This document shows positions 1 to 12,260 of a DNA stretch of 64,000 nucleotides, piece after piece (positions within the stretch are counted from its first letter, which is position 1; each line of letters opens with the position of its first letter). Under the pieces are notes generated by a model. The model saw only the letters and a program-made list of their open reading frames with translations, was not told the origin of the DNA and searched no databases. This DNA comes from Euphorbia lathyris (Eukaryota > Streptophyta > Magnoliopsida > Malpighiales > Euphorbiaceae), in contig NC_088916.1 of the NCBI RefSeq assembly GCF_963576675.1, positions 84,399,501 through 84,463,500 of the forward strand, written 5' to 3'. Made by a program: the position numbers and the translations under genes.

Positions 1-2
1 CA

Positions 3-2498
3 ATTGATACCAAAAGACATAAGCTAGATAATTCAACTTACTTGTGGCATCGTCGTTTAGGCCACATAAACAAGAGACGCATGCTAAAGCTACATTCAGA
101 TGGGCTTCTAGATCCAATCGATCCCGAATCATTGGAAACATGCGAATCATGTTTAAAAGGTAAAATGACAAAGACACCCTTTAGCAATAAAGGTGAGCGT
201 GTATCAGACACTCTAGGACTCATTCATTCAGATGTATGTGGTCCTATGTCAGTCCAAGCAAGAGGAGGATTCAGATTCTTCATAAGCTTCATAGATGACC
301 ATACCCGATATGGTTACATCTACTTGATGAAGCACAAGTCTGAAGCTTTTGAGAAATTCAAATGCTTCAAGAATGAAGTAGAAAATCAATTAGGAAAGAA
401 AATAAAGACGCTTCGATCTGATCGAGGTGGCGAATATCTTTCAGATGATTTTCTGAATTATCTAACTGAATGTGGGATATGCTCACAATGGACACCTCCC
501 TATACACCACAACACAATGGTGTGTCCGAGAGGAGAAACCGTACCCTATTAGATATGGTACGATCCATGATGAGCATGGCCTTACTTCCAAAGACGTTCT
601 GGGGCTATGCCTTAGAAACTGCCCTCTTCACCCTAAATCGAGTACCAACTAAATCCGCTAGTTCCACACCATATGAATTGTTCGTTGGTAGGAAACCCAT
701 GTTTTCATTTATGAGAATATGGGGTTGTTCAGCCTTTGTCAAACGCATTGCGTCCGACAAACTAGATTCGAAATCTGATAAATGTTTCTTCATTGGATAC
801 CCTAAGGAAACTATGGGATATTACTTCTATCATCCAGATGATCAGAAAGTAATCATATCCAAGCACGCAACCTTCTTAGAGAAAGAGTTTCTCGAAGAAA
901 CACAAAAGGGAAGCATGATTGAACTTGACGAAGTTCAAGAAGAAGAAACACCGACTGAAACAACAGAGGCGGTTGAGGTACCCGAAGGAGTCCCATTAGA
1001 TGAGACTCTAGTGCCACCTATTCGTAGATCACAAAGAGTTCGTGAACTCCCAATTAGATATGGTTTTCTAGTGGGAGATGATAATGAGGTTCCCGTGTTA
1101 GATGACGAACCCGAAAACTTCGAAGAGGCTCTTACTAGTCCAGATTCTAAAGCATGGCTTGAGGCCATGGATTCTGAAATGGATTCCATGTATACTAACC
1201 AAGTGTGGACGTTGGTTGATCCACCCGAAGGGATAATACCCATTGGGTGCAAGTGGATCTTCAAAAAGAAGACAGACATGGATGGAAAGGTTAGCACCTA
1301 CAAATCTAGGTTAGTAGCGAAAGGATATCGTTAGAAGCAAGGAATCGATTATGACAAATCTTTCTCTCCTGTGGCTATGTCCAAATCAATCAGAATCATG
1401 CTTGCAATTGCCGCTCACTACGATTATGAGATTTGGCAAATGGATGTGAAAACAGCTTTCCTAAACGGAAACCTGCTTGAGGATGTATATATGATGCAGC
1501 CTGAAGGTTTCATATCGAAGGATGCAAATAAAGTTTGCAAACTTCAGAGATCCATTTATGGACTCAAGTAAGCATCTAGAAGCTGGAATAAGCGTTTTGA
1601 CGAAACCATAAAACAATTTGGTTTTGAACAAAATTGCGAAGACGCTTGCATTTACAAGAAAGCAAGTGGGAGCTCTATAGCATTTCTCATACTATATGTG
1701 GACGATATATTATTAATGGGAAATGACGTTGCTCTCTTACAGTCAGTGAAAGTATGGTTATCTGGTAACTTCTGAATGAAAGACCTTGGTGAAGCAGCTT
1801 ATATACTTGGTATAAAGATCTATAGAGATAGATCGAGAAGACTGCTTGGTCTTTCACAGGCTACATACATTGAAAAGGTGCTAAACCGGTTTAGCATGCT
1901 TGAATCGAAACAAGGTAACTTACCCATGTTACATGGAGTAAAGTTAAACAATCATCAATGTCCTAAAACCGATGATGATAAACGATGCATGGCTGTAGTC
2001 CCGTACGCCAGCGCAATCGGTTCGATTGCTATGCACTAGACCTGACGTAGCGTTCGTGTTATCTGTAACGAGTCGTTACCAAGGGAATCTGGGAGACGAA
2101 CATTGGATTGCTGTCAAGAACATTCTTAAGTACTTGAGAAGAACTAAAGATATGTTCCTAGTGTACGGAGAATGTGATCTGAAAATAGAAGGATTTTCAG
2201 ACGCAAGTCATCTCACAGATGAGAATGATTATAAATCCCAATCAGGATACCTGTTTATCTTGAATGGGGGCACGGTCAGTTGGAAGAGTTCCAAGCAGGG
2301 AAGCATAGCTTTCTCTACGACCGATTCAGAGTATATCGTAGCTGCGGAAGCAGCAAAGAAAGCGGTTTGGATTAGAAAGTTCATTACAGAACTAGGTGTG
2401 GTGCCTGACATTGTCAATCCCATTACACTGTACTGTGATAAAAATGGAGCCATTGTGCAAGCAAAGGAACCACGGTCTCATAATGCATCCAAGCATTA
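3..2498 (+). pseudogene. copia-1 pol, part 1 (integrase, reverse transcriptase, start of RNase H)
   Basis: Broken copia polyprotein, open from the window edge. It begins with the GAG-pre-integrase HRRLGH...CESCLKGK zinc-binding region, followed by the integrase core (HSDVCGPM, RSDRGGEY, HNGVSERRN). Next come the integrase C-terminal region and the reverse transcriptase with the catalytic YVDD at 1695-1706. Last is RNase H, including the DSEYIVAAEAAKKAVW block. Breaks: in-frame TAG at 1332-1334 where the family has Gln, TAA at 1569-1571 (again a Gln position in the YGLKQ motif), TGA at 1773-1775, and a small deletion with frameshift near 2025 just before the TRPDVAF motif. The frame then runs into the gypsy LTR at 2499. 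The element cannot encode a working polymerase. Confidence 0.9.
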
Positions 2499-3351
2499 TG
2501 ATGAGGGCATCTTATCCCTAAGCCCGAGTCCGGAACTACTAGAGGCCACCCGGGAGAACCCACTCAAAGAGAGCAAGGAACGACCCAAAACAGAGAACAC
2601 GCGGGGCGTGTCCAACCTGACGCAAGGCGTGGGAATGGTGGTCTTGGATGAAAGACCAGGTCAGTTGGTGACACGGGGCGCATCCTTTGCCACGCAGGGC
2701 GTGATTGGTCACATGAAGCAAGAAAAGTTCCAGGAGGTTAAACACGCAGGGCGCAACCCTTGGACGCCCCGCGTAGATTCCACTCCGCTGGTCTGCCAGT
2801 TCCTGGAACCTCATAACGCGGGGCGTGGTCCACAGGACGCCTCACGTGACACCGAGCAACCAAGTCAGGAGCTTTCTAACGCGGGGCGTATTCCGCAGGA
2901 CGCCTCGCGTACTGAACTCGAGCCAACCTCTTGAAGTCCAGGAGCCTTTTCACGCGGGGCGTAAGATCCGATACGCGGGGTGTATCATGACCTGGAGACT
3001 ACTTCTCCTCCAAGTTCTTACATTGGGGGACCATTTCTGTGACACCTTATTTACTGTATTGCCACTATGACTTATTTACTAGACTACCATTCTCCCTATT
3101 TTACCCTCTTAGCCAAGTGTTAACCAAAACCCTATTCATAGGCTTTTGGGTCTTTCTCTTTGATTTGAGGGATACTATTTAAACTCCCATATTTTGTAAT
3201 GTTCTCAACTTTTGAAGAATTAAACTTATAGCCTCCTTGAGAGCTTGGATTTCTATCCTTTGGGTTAACTCAACCTTCAAGTATAGCTTGAGAAGATTGC
3301 ATTCTTTGTGGATTTAAGATTAAAATCCTCAGTCGATTTCACCCTACATCA
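2499..3351 (+). repeat. 5' LTR of gypsy element
   Basis: 853-bp LTR. From 2598 to 2985 it holds about a dozen degenerate copies of a GC-rich 11-mer, ACGCGGGGCGT, on both strands (for example at 2599, 2692, 2816, 2879 and 2952). A TATTTAAA box lies near 3175, so the motif cluster sits in U3 upstream of the presumed promoter. A 145-codon frame is open across the first half of the LTR, but its peptide only mirrors the repeats. Confidence 0.95.
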
Positions 3352-3353
3352 GT

Positions 3354-3365
3354 TGGTATCAGAGC
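3354..3365 (+). other. Primer binding site, tRNA-iMet
   Basis: TGGTATCAGAGC begins 3 bases (GTT at 3352-3354 includes its first T) after the LTR end at 3351. It is complementary to the 3' end of initiator tRNA-Met, the commonest plant LTR-element primer. Confidence 0.9.
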
Positions 3366-3402
3366 CGAGTCGTTTTCCTTGATCGGAGACTTCTTCTCGG
3401 AG

Positions 3403-6400
3403 ATGGTTCAACCACGTATCACCACCGACACCATTGGAACTCAAGAACAAAGGCTTGAAGCTCTAGAATCAAGCTTGAAAGCCATAAATGACAAGATGAG
3501 TGAGTTGGAAGAGAGGCAAGAAACGGAACGAAGAGAAAGACGTCTAGATACAGAGAGACTTATTCTTGAGTTTCGGAATAGTCAAATCCAACCCGCCGGA
3601 GAGCCTCATCGGAGACAAGAAGAACAAACCCACCGTCTACTTGAAAGGCAACCAACACTACCACCACGGATAACCTATGCACCACAAGTGATGGACCCTC
3701 GGGTTCAAGAGGTAAGGCGGACTAATCCCATAACCATTAGAAATGTGGATAGTGATAGTGATGGGGAGTTCTTTGATGATTATGATATGCCTAGGATTGC
3801 TAGGAATATGGGGATTAGAATTGATGAAAATGCCATGAATGGTAGGCCTAGACATGATGTGCATGTGAATGATGTTGTTGGTCCCGCGCATGTGCATGCC
3901 GGGAATATGGATATTGTGCATAATGATGTTGTAGGTGGTAGCGAGAGAGAAAATGTGGGTTTGAATGATCCGTATGAAGGCCGAGGTAATGGGAGAGGCG
4001 GATATGTTAGAGAGCCGAATATGAGAAGGGAGTGTGGTGGTAACTTTGAGCGGGATGACGCTTTCAAACTGAAAGTGGACTTACCTTCATTTGGGGGAGA
4101 ACTTGATATAGAGGGCTTCCTTGATTGGCTGCTAGAAGTGGAGCGGTTCTTTGATTATTCGGGAATACCGGAAGATAGGAAGGTTCGTCTAGTTGCTTAC
4201 CGATTGAAAGGAGGAGCGTCAGTTTGGTGGGATAATGTTAAGGAAGGGAGAAGAAGAGGAGGAAGGGAACCGATTAGGTCTTGGTTGAGGATGAAGTCGA
4301 TGTTGCGGGAACGGTTTCTACCACCCGATTATGAGCAGTACATCTACAGTTCCTATCGGAATTGTTCTCAAGGCGCTAGAAGTGTGCATGAGTACACCTC
4401 GGAGTTCTTGCGGCTTTCGGCAAGGGCTAACTTGTCGGAAACCGAAAGCCAAAAGACTTCAAGGTATCTTGAAGGATTGAGGTACAACATCCAAGATCGG
4501 ATTGGGACGCAAATGGTCATTCGGGTGCAAGATGCTCGTAACTTGGCATTGAAGGCCGAAGCACAACTGAGTTTGAGGGGTCGAGAAGGTTATAGAAGGG
4601 CTGGAACCGAGAGTACCTATGGAGGGAGAGGAGCTCCCAAGGGGATTGATAAGGGTAAAGGAATCGCAAGTTCAAGCGACCCCAAAGCGCCAAGTACGGG
4701 AAGAGCACCTAGCGGAGATGTGAGGCCTTTTAAGGCGACACAACCCCCTAGGGGTAACAACCCTTATGCTAAACCGGCTCCATTCAAGTGCTTCCGATGC
4801 AACGAGCCGGGCCACCGTTCCAACGAGTGCCCCAAGAGAAGAAGTGCCAATATGGTTGAGCGGTATGAGGATGACGAGGACTATGATGACGAGGGGGATG
4901 TTTGTTGTGATCCCGTTGAGGATGAGTATGGGGAAGAGTATGATGGGGGCCATGCCATACACGTAGTGAGGAGGCTCCTAGTCTCAAGTCGAATAGCTTC
5001 GGATCAACGACACCAATTGTTCCGAACCCGATGTCTAGTGCAAGGGGTGAAGTGCAATGTGATCATTGATAGTGGGAGCCAAGAGAACATTATTAGTGAT
5101 ACCGCTGCCAAGAGGTTTGGATTGGAGCTTGAGGCACACCTTAGTCCGTATAGTGTGGGGTGGATCAAGGATGTCGGAGCAATGAAGGTCACTCAAAGAT
5201 GTAAGGTCCCTCTTAAGATAGGGGAGTACCGGGATGAGGTTTATTGTGATGTGGTGGAGATGGATGCGTGTCATTTACTGTTGGGACGTCCGTGGCAATT
5301 TGATAAAGACGCCACCCATGCAGGGAGAAAGAACACCTATCGTTTTATGAAGGACGGCATCAGATATGTTCTAACCCCTCTATCGGGGGAGCCCACAAAT
5401 AAAGGGAAATCTACCTTGATCGTTTGCCCAACTCACAAGGCGTTTATTAACGAGTGTGAGGAAAGTCAAACGGTTTATATAGTGATGGTGAAGGCGAGCC
5501 CACCGACGGAAAGTGTGGGGAGTGAAACTGAAGAGGTTCCGGAGGAAGTGGGGAGATTACTCAATGAATTTCGAGATGTCTTCCCGAAAGAGTTACCGGA
5601 TGGATTACCACCCCTACGGGACATCCAACACCATATTGATCTAGTGCCGGGAGCTAGCTTGCCTAGTCTTCCCCACTACCGGATGAGTCCCAAGGAGAGT
5701 GAGGTAATGAAGGAGAAGGTGGATGAGTTGATTAAGATGGGGTATGTTAGGGAAAGCATGAGCCCATGTGCTGTGCCGGCTTTGTTGACACCCAAAAAGG
5801 ATGGGTCGTGGAGAATGTGTGTGGATAGCCGAGCCATCAACAAGATTACAATCCGATACAAGTTCCCGATTCCCCGACTTGATGATATGCTCGATCAGTT
5901 GAGTGGCTCCAAGGTCTTTTCGAAGATCGACTTGAGGAGTGGATATCACCAAATCCGAATCAAGGCAGGAGATGAATGGAAGACGGCGTTTAAGACGCGG
6001 GATGGGCTATATGAGTGGCTAGTGATGCCATTCGGGATGACCAATTCACCGAGTACTTTCATGAGATTGATGAACCAAGTGTTGCGTCCGGTGATTGGGA
6101 AGTTTGTGGTGGTCTACTTTGATGATATCCTCATCCATAGTAAGACCCTAGAAGAGCATGTAGAGCACTTGAGAACCGTATTAACCTTGCTCCGGGAAAA
6201 CCAACTCTTTGCCAACACTAAGAAGTGTGATTTTGTGATGGAGAGCTTGGTGTTCCTTGGGTATGTGGTCGGTGGGAGTGGGATTCGTGTGGATGAAGAG
6301 AAAGTGAGAGCTATCCGGGAGTGGCCGACTCCGAAGACAGTTGGGGATATTAGGAGTTTCCACGGGTTGGCTACGTTCTATAGGCGGTTCATCCGAAATT

Positions 6401-8205
6401 TCAGCGCTATCGTGGCTCCTATGACCGAATGCTTGAAGAAGGGTAGAGGTTTCAAGTGGGAAGATGAGCAAGAGAATAGTTTTGCCTTGATTAAGGAGAA
6501 GTTAAGTACCGCTCCGGTGTTAGCTTTTCCGGACTTCGAGAAGCTCCTTTGAGGTGGAGTGTGACGCTAGTGGCGTTGGAGTTGGGGGAGTGTTAATGCA
6601 AGAAAAGAGGCCCATAGCGTATTTCAGCGAGAAATTGTGTGACTCAAGGCAGAAATGGGCCACTTATAATAAGGAGTTCTATGCGGTAGTGAGGGCTCTC
6701 AAGACGTGGGAGCACTACCTTATTGGGAAGGAATTCATGATGTACACCGATCACCAAGCCCTTAAGTACTTGGGGAGTCAAAAGCAAATCCGAAGTTCCA
6801 TGCATGCTAGGTGGTCCGCATTTGTGGATAAGTTTCCTTATCGACTTCTACACAAATCGGGTCAACAGAATAAGGTGGCGGATGCTTTGAGCCGGAGGGT
6901 TGCGCTTATGAAAACAGTGGCATTGGAGTTGACAGATTTTGAGCACATCAAGGGAGAATACGAAGATGACACCGACTTTAGTATTGAATGGGAGAAGTGT
7001 AGAACAGGCATCGAATAGGGTGGATATCAGCTTGTGGATGGATTTCTCATGAAGGGTAGCCAGCTGTGCCTCCCACACACGTCTATACGAGAAAGGGTGA
7101 TCCGAGAGCTACATGGTGGAGTGTTGGGCGGTCATTTTGGTAGGGACAAAACCTTGGAAGCAGTTAGTTCCCGGTACTTTTGGCCCAAGATGAGGAAAGA
7201 TGTGGCATATATCGTTGAGCGATGTGAGAATTGTTAAGGCTCCAAGGGGCATACCACCAATGCCGGATTACGTATGCACTTACCAATTCCGGAAACTATT
7301 TGGGAGGATCTCTCGATGGATTTCGTATTGGGGCTGCCAAGGACCCAACGGGGAATGGATTCGATCTTCGTGGTGGTGGATAGGTTCTCAAAGATGGCTC
7401 ATTTCATTCCATGTCGGAAGACTAATGACGCCACCGCCATTGCTAAGCTCTTCTTCCGGGAGGTAGTGAGATTACATGGGGTTCCAAAGAGTATAGTGTC
7501 GGATCGGGACACGAAGTTTGTTAGCCACTTTTGGCGAACTCTTTGGGCTATTTTGGGAACTACCTTAAAGTTTAGCACCACAGCTCACCCCCAAACGGAT
7601 GGACAAACCGAGGTGGTGAATCGGACTTTGGGAAATCTATTGCGGAGCAAGTGCCGAGATCGGCCCAAGATGTGGGATTATGTGATCGCCCAAGCCGAGT
7701 TTGCCTATAACTCAGCCTTAAGTTCAACCACCGGGAAGTCACCCTTCGAAGTGGTGTACACCAAGGCCCCTAACCATTCACTTGATTTGGGGGAGATTCC
7801 GAAGGTAGAGGAGAAGAGTGTGGCAGCCCGGAATTTGGCCAATGACTACCACCTAATGCACCAAGAAGTACGGAATAGTATCGAGAAGAAGAATAGTAAG
7901 AACAAGGCCAAAGTTGACGAGCACCGAAGAGATGTGCAATTTAAAGTGGGGGATGAAGTAATGGTGTATTTGGGGAAGGAGCGACTCATGCACGCCCCTA
8001 GTAGTAAATTGAGGCCGAGGAAGTACGGTCTGTTTCGAATCACCAAGAAGATGAGTGCCAATGCCTACCAACTAACCCTTCCCAACTGGCTTGGGAAGAT
8101 GTCTTCTTCTTTTAATGTGCAGGACCTTAGCTTGTGGAAGCCGGAGGAAACGTTGCCGACCAAGGTCATCGAGGCGGGACCCGACTCTTTCGAAGAAGGG
8201 GAGAA
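3403..8205 (+). pseudogene. Gypsy gag-pol polyprotein (one frameshift, two stops)
   Basis: The first ATG in frame is 3403. The first open part runs to 6552 (about 1049 residues). It contains gag with the capsid-like region ([12 protein letters not shown]...WW) around residues 235-340, a CCHC zinc knuckle starting near residue 463, an aspartic protease with IDSGS (Asp at about residue 556), and reverse transcriptase with YFDD at 6115-6126. A one-base frameshift near 6550 moves into RNase H (CDASGVGVGGVL, TDHQALKYL). The frame is then stopped by TAG 7016-7018 and TAA 7235-7237, the latter inside the integrase HHCC zinc finger (H-H-CENC). From 7274 the integrase core is open again ([25 protein letters not shown]), followed by an SH3-like C-terminal region. 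Apart from three lesions it looks complete. Confidence 0.93.
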
Positions 8206-9058
8206 TGATGAGGGCATCTTATCCCTAAGCCCGAGTCCGGAACTACTAGAGGCCACCCGGGAGAACCCACTCAAAGAGAGCAAGGAACGACCCAAAACAG
8301 AGAACACGCGGGGCGTGTCCAACCTGACGCAAGGCGTGGGAATGGTGGTCTTGGATGAAAGACCAGGTCAGTTGGTGACGCGGGGCGCATCCTTTGCCAC
8401 GCGGGGCGTGATTGGTCACATGAAGCAAGAAAAGTTCCAGGAGGTTAAACACGCAGGGCGCAACCCTTGGACACCCCGCGTAGATTCCACTCCGCTGGTC
8501 TGCCAGTTCCTGGAACCTCATAACGCGGGGCTTGGTCCACAGGACGCCTCGCGTGACACCGAGCAACCAAGTCAGGAGCTTTCTAACGCGGGGCGTATTC
8601 CGCAGGACGCCTCGCGTACTGAACTCGAGCCAACCTCCTGAAGTCCAGGAGCCTTTTCACGCGGGGCGTAAGATCCGATACGCGGGGCGTATCATGACCT
8701 GGAGACTACTTCTCCTCCAAGTTCTTACATTGGGGGACCATTTCTGTGACACCTTATTTACTGTATTGCCACTATGACTTATTTACTAGACTACCATTCT
8801 CCCTATTTTACCCTCTTAGCCAAGTGTTAACCAAAACCCTATTCATAGGCTTTTGGGTCTTTCTCTTTGATTTGAGGGATAGTATTTAAACTCCCATATT
8901 TTGTAATGTTCTCAACTTTTGAAGAATTAAACTTATAGCCTCCTTAAGAGCTTGGATTTCTATCCTTTGGGTTAACTCAACCTTCAAGTATAGCTTGAGA
9001 AGATTGCATTCTTTGTGGATTTAAGATTAAAATCCTCAGTCGATTTCACCCTACATCA
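8206..9058 (+). repeat. 3' LTR of gypsy element
   Basis: Same length and termini as the 5' LTR, with about 1% difference. Several GC motifs differ by single G/A or C/T changes between the two copies, as expected from deamination. The pol frame has no stop before this LTR and runs 435 nt into it, to 8641. Confidence 0.95.
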
Positions 9059-9063
9059 CATTA

Positions 9064-9235
9064 CCTTAAGCGATACCACATCATTAGAGAGATTGTGGCT
9101 AGAGGAGATGTGAGAAGAGAAAGAGTACCTATAGAGGACAACGTTGCAGATCCGTTGACAAAGCCTTTAACCCAGAGAATACATGATCGTCATTTAACTT
9201 CTACTGGGATAAGTTTTAGAAACAATTGGCTTTAG
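9064..9235 (+). pseudogene. copia-1 pol, part 2 (RNase H C-terminus)
   Basis: Continuation of the copia-1 polyprotein after the gypsy insertion. The frame resumes at the second CATTA copy, giving the KHY...RYHIIRE block. It continues through the typical copia C-terminal motif with ADPLTKPL and ends at TAG 9233-9235. The purine tract and 3' LTR follow directly. Joining it to the segment ending at 2498 needs only removal of one 5-bp duplication. Confidence 0.9.
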
Positions 9236-9249
9236 TCCAAGTGGGAGTA

Positions 9250-11301
9250 TGTTGGGGTTTAGTGTCCTATAGACAATTGTTCTAGGATACAAACTTAATG
9301 TAAATGAATTGTTCTTTATATCATTTGTTTAAAGAGATATATGTTTTATAACTATATAAAGGCAATCCCTTTTAAGCACTAAATAAAGTTTAATAAAAGG
9401 AAATCCGTAAGTTTATTTAAAGTGATTATAAAGTGTTCATACAAGCATGAAGTGAGACAAAACTTTATGGTAAACTGATAAACTTAAAACCACCCCAAGT
9501 CAAGTGATATGTTTGGGATTGACATATCACTGTTGAGACTTGTATGTAACAATGTCTTCTGTCCGACAGAAAGCTGATCTCACAAGCTTCATATATACAG
9601 ATATCTGGACAGTTACATAGATCCGATGAAACGTTGTTCATTAGGATTAGGGATCCGATTTGAGATAACAGGATGGGTAGATTCATCCTTGTCACATGTT
9701 CATCTCATTGGTATTAATAGGTATAACTAATCCTCAGACTCAAAGGAATATTAATTGGTATTCTGGATTACGGAATGTGATGCTTTGACTCTGGTGTAAC
9801 ATGATCCTTAACAGAGATGACTCTAGGGTGTGAACAGTAGACGTTGGGTATCACATAAAGTAATTGCGGAGTCGTTATATATTGGATTGAGCATTTATCA
9901 CTCCCGATAAATGGGAGATACATCCATGGATCGCTTATGGAAGACTCGACTCTAAATCCTTGCAAGGTGATAGCTTAAGAGTAAGAAATACAGATTTCAC
10001 TTAACCTATCTTTTTGAGTTGACTCGGCCTGTATAAGTAAAACGAACGTCTCGCTATATGTGACTTGACATCACCCATAGTCATAAGATTCAGTTCAAGG
10101 ATGTAGTTGATAAAGGATCGAATTATATTGTAACTAATACGGAAAGGTTAACGACAGAATCAACCTGTCTTCTTATAGCTCTGGGGGAATGATTATGGAC
10201 TTGCTAATCACATACTCTGTACATCATTCCGTTATGCAAAGATTAAATATAATTCTTTGAAAATTAATTTAATAACGTTGCATACGGCTAGAAGCAATAA
10301 GAACCTAATGGGATCACACATAAGACTTGGAACCTAAAAGAGAGATAGATGTTAATTAATTGATAGAAGCCCAATTGAGTCCAATAAGGCCCATGGACAT
10401 AAGGGGGTCGAAATTCATGCAGTGATATACATGAATAATTAATCCTAATTAGATTAGGAATATGAATTAAATTAATTAAGAGATAATTAAGTTAGAAGTT
10501 TTAATTAGATTAATATACTCCTATTATTATCCAATAAGGTTATTATTATTATCCTTAATATATTAGATATATAGTGAGATAATAATTAGGAATTCTATTC
10601 CGAATGGAATTCCTATTCAGTAACCTAATTCTATCTAACTAGGGATTAGATACAAGAGATTATAAATACCCCTTCCATTGAGATTTTCGAAATCCAAGAA
10701 AGCCATACCCTACTTGTGATTTTCGAAATTCACCTAGTCCAAGAGAGAGAAAATTCGACACCCCTAGTTCGAGGACGAGATTTCTCTACGGCTTCGTTTG
10801 ATCAATTAATTTTTCATCTATTTCTTTTATCCTTGATCTTGTGTTGATTAATTAGAGGCAATCTACTTTGGTTGCTATTCAACGGTTGATTCTAAATTAA
10901 TCTTCCCGTGTTTTATTTCGTGTTTGGGAACTCGAAGAAGAAAAACAAACAAAAGGGAGAAATTCGTTTTACTACTCCTACATTAGGTCAGTTCACGATT
11001 TCACGGATTCCCGGAGATTAAACCGTCGGATCGTCGCGATTTTTGGACAGGAGCTTCTAGACATATTCTTCCACGTTTCCACCGAAGGGATTGTCGTTCG
11101 GAGGTCTGGAAGGTCTGTTTCGGATAGGGGCAGATTGGTAGACAGTTTCTATCTCTTTTGAAGTTGTGGGCACTTCGTTTGCAACGGTAGATAGAACTTC
11201 TAAAAGGTATTTCTTCTTATCCTTCTTTATATGAAATAACGGTTAACGGATCTTGTGGTTAAATGGAAATAGGTTAAAAAATTTATATTTCCGCTGCTAT
11301 A
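9250..11301 (+). repeat. copia-1 3' LTR (about 2 kb)
   Basis: Begins with TGTTGGGG directly after the purine tract AAGTGGGAGTA, the normal copia junction. It contains a TATA box TATAAATA at 10661-10668, followed by a pyrimidine-rich leader-like region with CCAAGAGAG-type sequence. No protein-coding frame is seen. The 3' boundary is uncertain: the tail with TTTCCGCTGCTATA near 11300 looks like an LTR end, but the matching 5' LTR is outside the window. Confidence 0.7.
10661..10668 (+). promoter_or_regulatory. TATA box of copia-1 LTR
   Basis: TATAAATA in the 3' LTR, with an AT-rich upstream region and a less AT-rich leader downstream, as expected for the U3/R boundary of a plant LTR. Confidence 0.55.
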
Positions 11302-11303
11302 CC

Positions 11304-11696
11304 TTAGCCTGGATTGGTGACCACTGAATCCGTAGGTTGAGAGGGCAAGAATGCCGAATCGAGATGAGCTCTTGGCCTGAAAAAGGCTGCTTGCCATGCT
11401 GATGTACTCGGCCTAGGCGGGCGGCGGTTCAGAGGGGGGACAATCCATGTTGTGGGTCTACCTACAACGGGATTCTCCAAATAGGCCCTCAATCGATCCG
11501 CGGTAACTGGTCCATAGATGTTTCCCACAGCTCCTGCACAAACTGCCATGAAAGAATCTGGCAACATTTCCCTTTCATCGTGAATAATTGGTGCATCAGG
11601 ATCAATCCGGCCAATTCTTGTTTGGGGATTATTGACTGAAGTTGGTATTGACGGTGGTGTTGTTCCAGTTGAGAGGTTAGACCCTCCACTTGCCAT
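11304..11696 (-). pseudogene. Truncated gag N-terminus (Tat-like gypsy)
   Basis: A 130-residue open frame starting with ATG at 11696, about 60 bases inside the LTR on the minus strand. The beginning is rich in Ser, Thr and Pro (GGSNLSTGTTPPS). A region with LPDSFMAVCAGAVGNIYGP follows, then Pro/Arg-rich sequence. No zinc knuckle or protease is present because the element is cut off. It is assigned to gag from its position directly after an LTR and leader, not from a recognised domain. Confidence 0.55.
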
Positions 11697-11755
11697 TTTT
11701 GTGATTGTGAACTAAGACCTTTTTGGATTAGAACTTCCACGTTCACCGCACTAAT

Positions 11756-12260
11756 TGATGACTGGTGGTGAATTCTTGATCGGTGATCTTCCCTGCGGGG
11801 GGCGCCGTTGGGTTCGGCGGGGGAAGCTCCGATGCTAAAGTCAGTATAATGTAGTAAAATAAACTGTAAGCACAAGGAATGGTTAAGGATAACGTGAATG
11901 TGTACCTCAAGAGATTAGGATGCAAGTTATTTATAGTCATGTAGTTATAACTCTTGGTAACTAGAAAGTCTCCATTAATGCCTCATTAATAGCGGTTATT
12001 GATCTTAGTCAAGTATGACCGTTAGCTCATTAATAAGTTATTAGTTGCCTTTATCGGAAATTGGCTCAGCCGTTCAAGGGGCGGATCGAGATGAGATGGC
12101 GGGTCTCCCGTATGTTTGACTACGGATAGCGTATGGAGGAATCCATGTGATTCGCCATCCAGGTGACTTGCTTGATACGCCATAGCTTTCCCGATCGTCT
12201 TAATACGCGGTCGTTTGGTCAATTGCTTTTTTAGTCCTGTAAATAATATCTGGATGTTAT
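11756..12260 (-). repeat. LTR of the Tat-like fragment
   Basis: Starts TGATGAC on the plus strand and ends near GGATGTTAT at 12251-12260, which resembles the TTGTTATCA end of the related LTRs. A minus-strand TATA box (TATAAATA) lies near 11927-11936. It shares a block around 11800-11830 (GGCGCCGTTGGG) and the TCCGATGC...AAAGTCAG block with the intact relatives. Confidence 0.65.

Larger units (their letters stand above)
2499..9058 (+). mobile_element. Complete Ty3/gypsy retrotransposon inserted in copia-1
   Basis: Two LTRs of exactly 853 bp (2499-3351 and 8206-9058), each running TGATGAGG...ACATCA, flank gag-pol. The 5-bp target duplication CATTA occurs at 2494-2498 and 9059-9063. A tRNA-iMet primer site follows the left LTR and a purine tract (GAAGAAGGGGAGAA) precedes the right one. 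By eye the LTRs differ at about 8-9 positions (about 1%), indicating a recent insertion. The order PR-RT-RH-INT places it in Ty3/gypsy, and the gag and integrase motifs look like plant chromoviruses. I see no clear chromodomain after integrase, so the clade is left open. Confidence 0.95.
1..11301 (+). mobile_element. copia-1: Ty1/copia retrotransposon, 3' part, interrupted by a gypsy element
   Basis: The window opens inside the pol gene of a plus-strand Ty1/copia element. Visible in order are GAG-pre-integrase, integrase, reverse transcriptase and RNase H, then a purine tract (about 9239-9249) and a long 3' LTR starting TGTTGGGG at 9250. A gypsy element (2499-9058) sits inside the RNase H region. 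Removing it and one copy of the CATTA duplication restores a continuous RNase H reading frame. The 5' LTR and gag lie outside the window. The right edge is approximate because the LTR end cannot be matched to a 5' copy. Confidence 0.9.
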
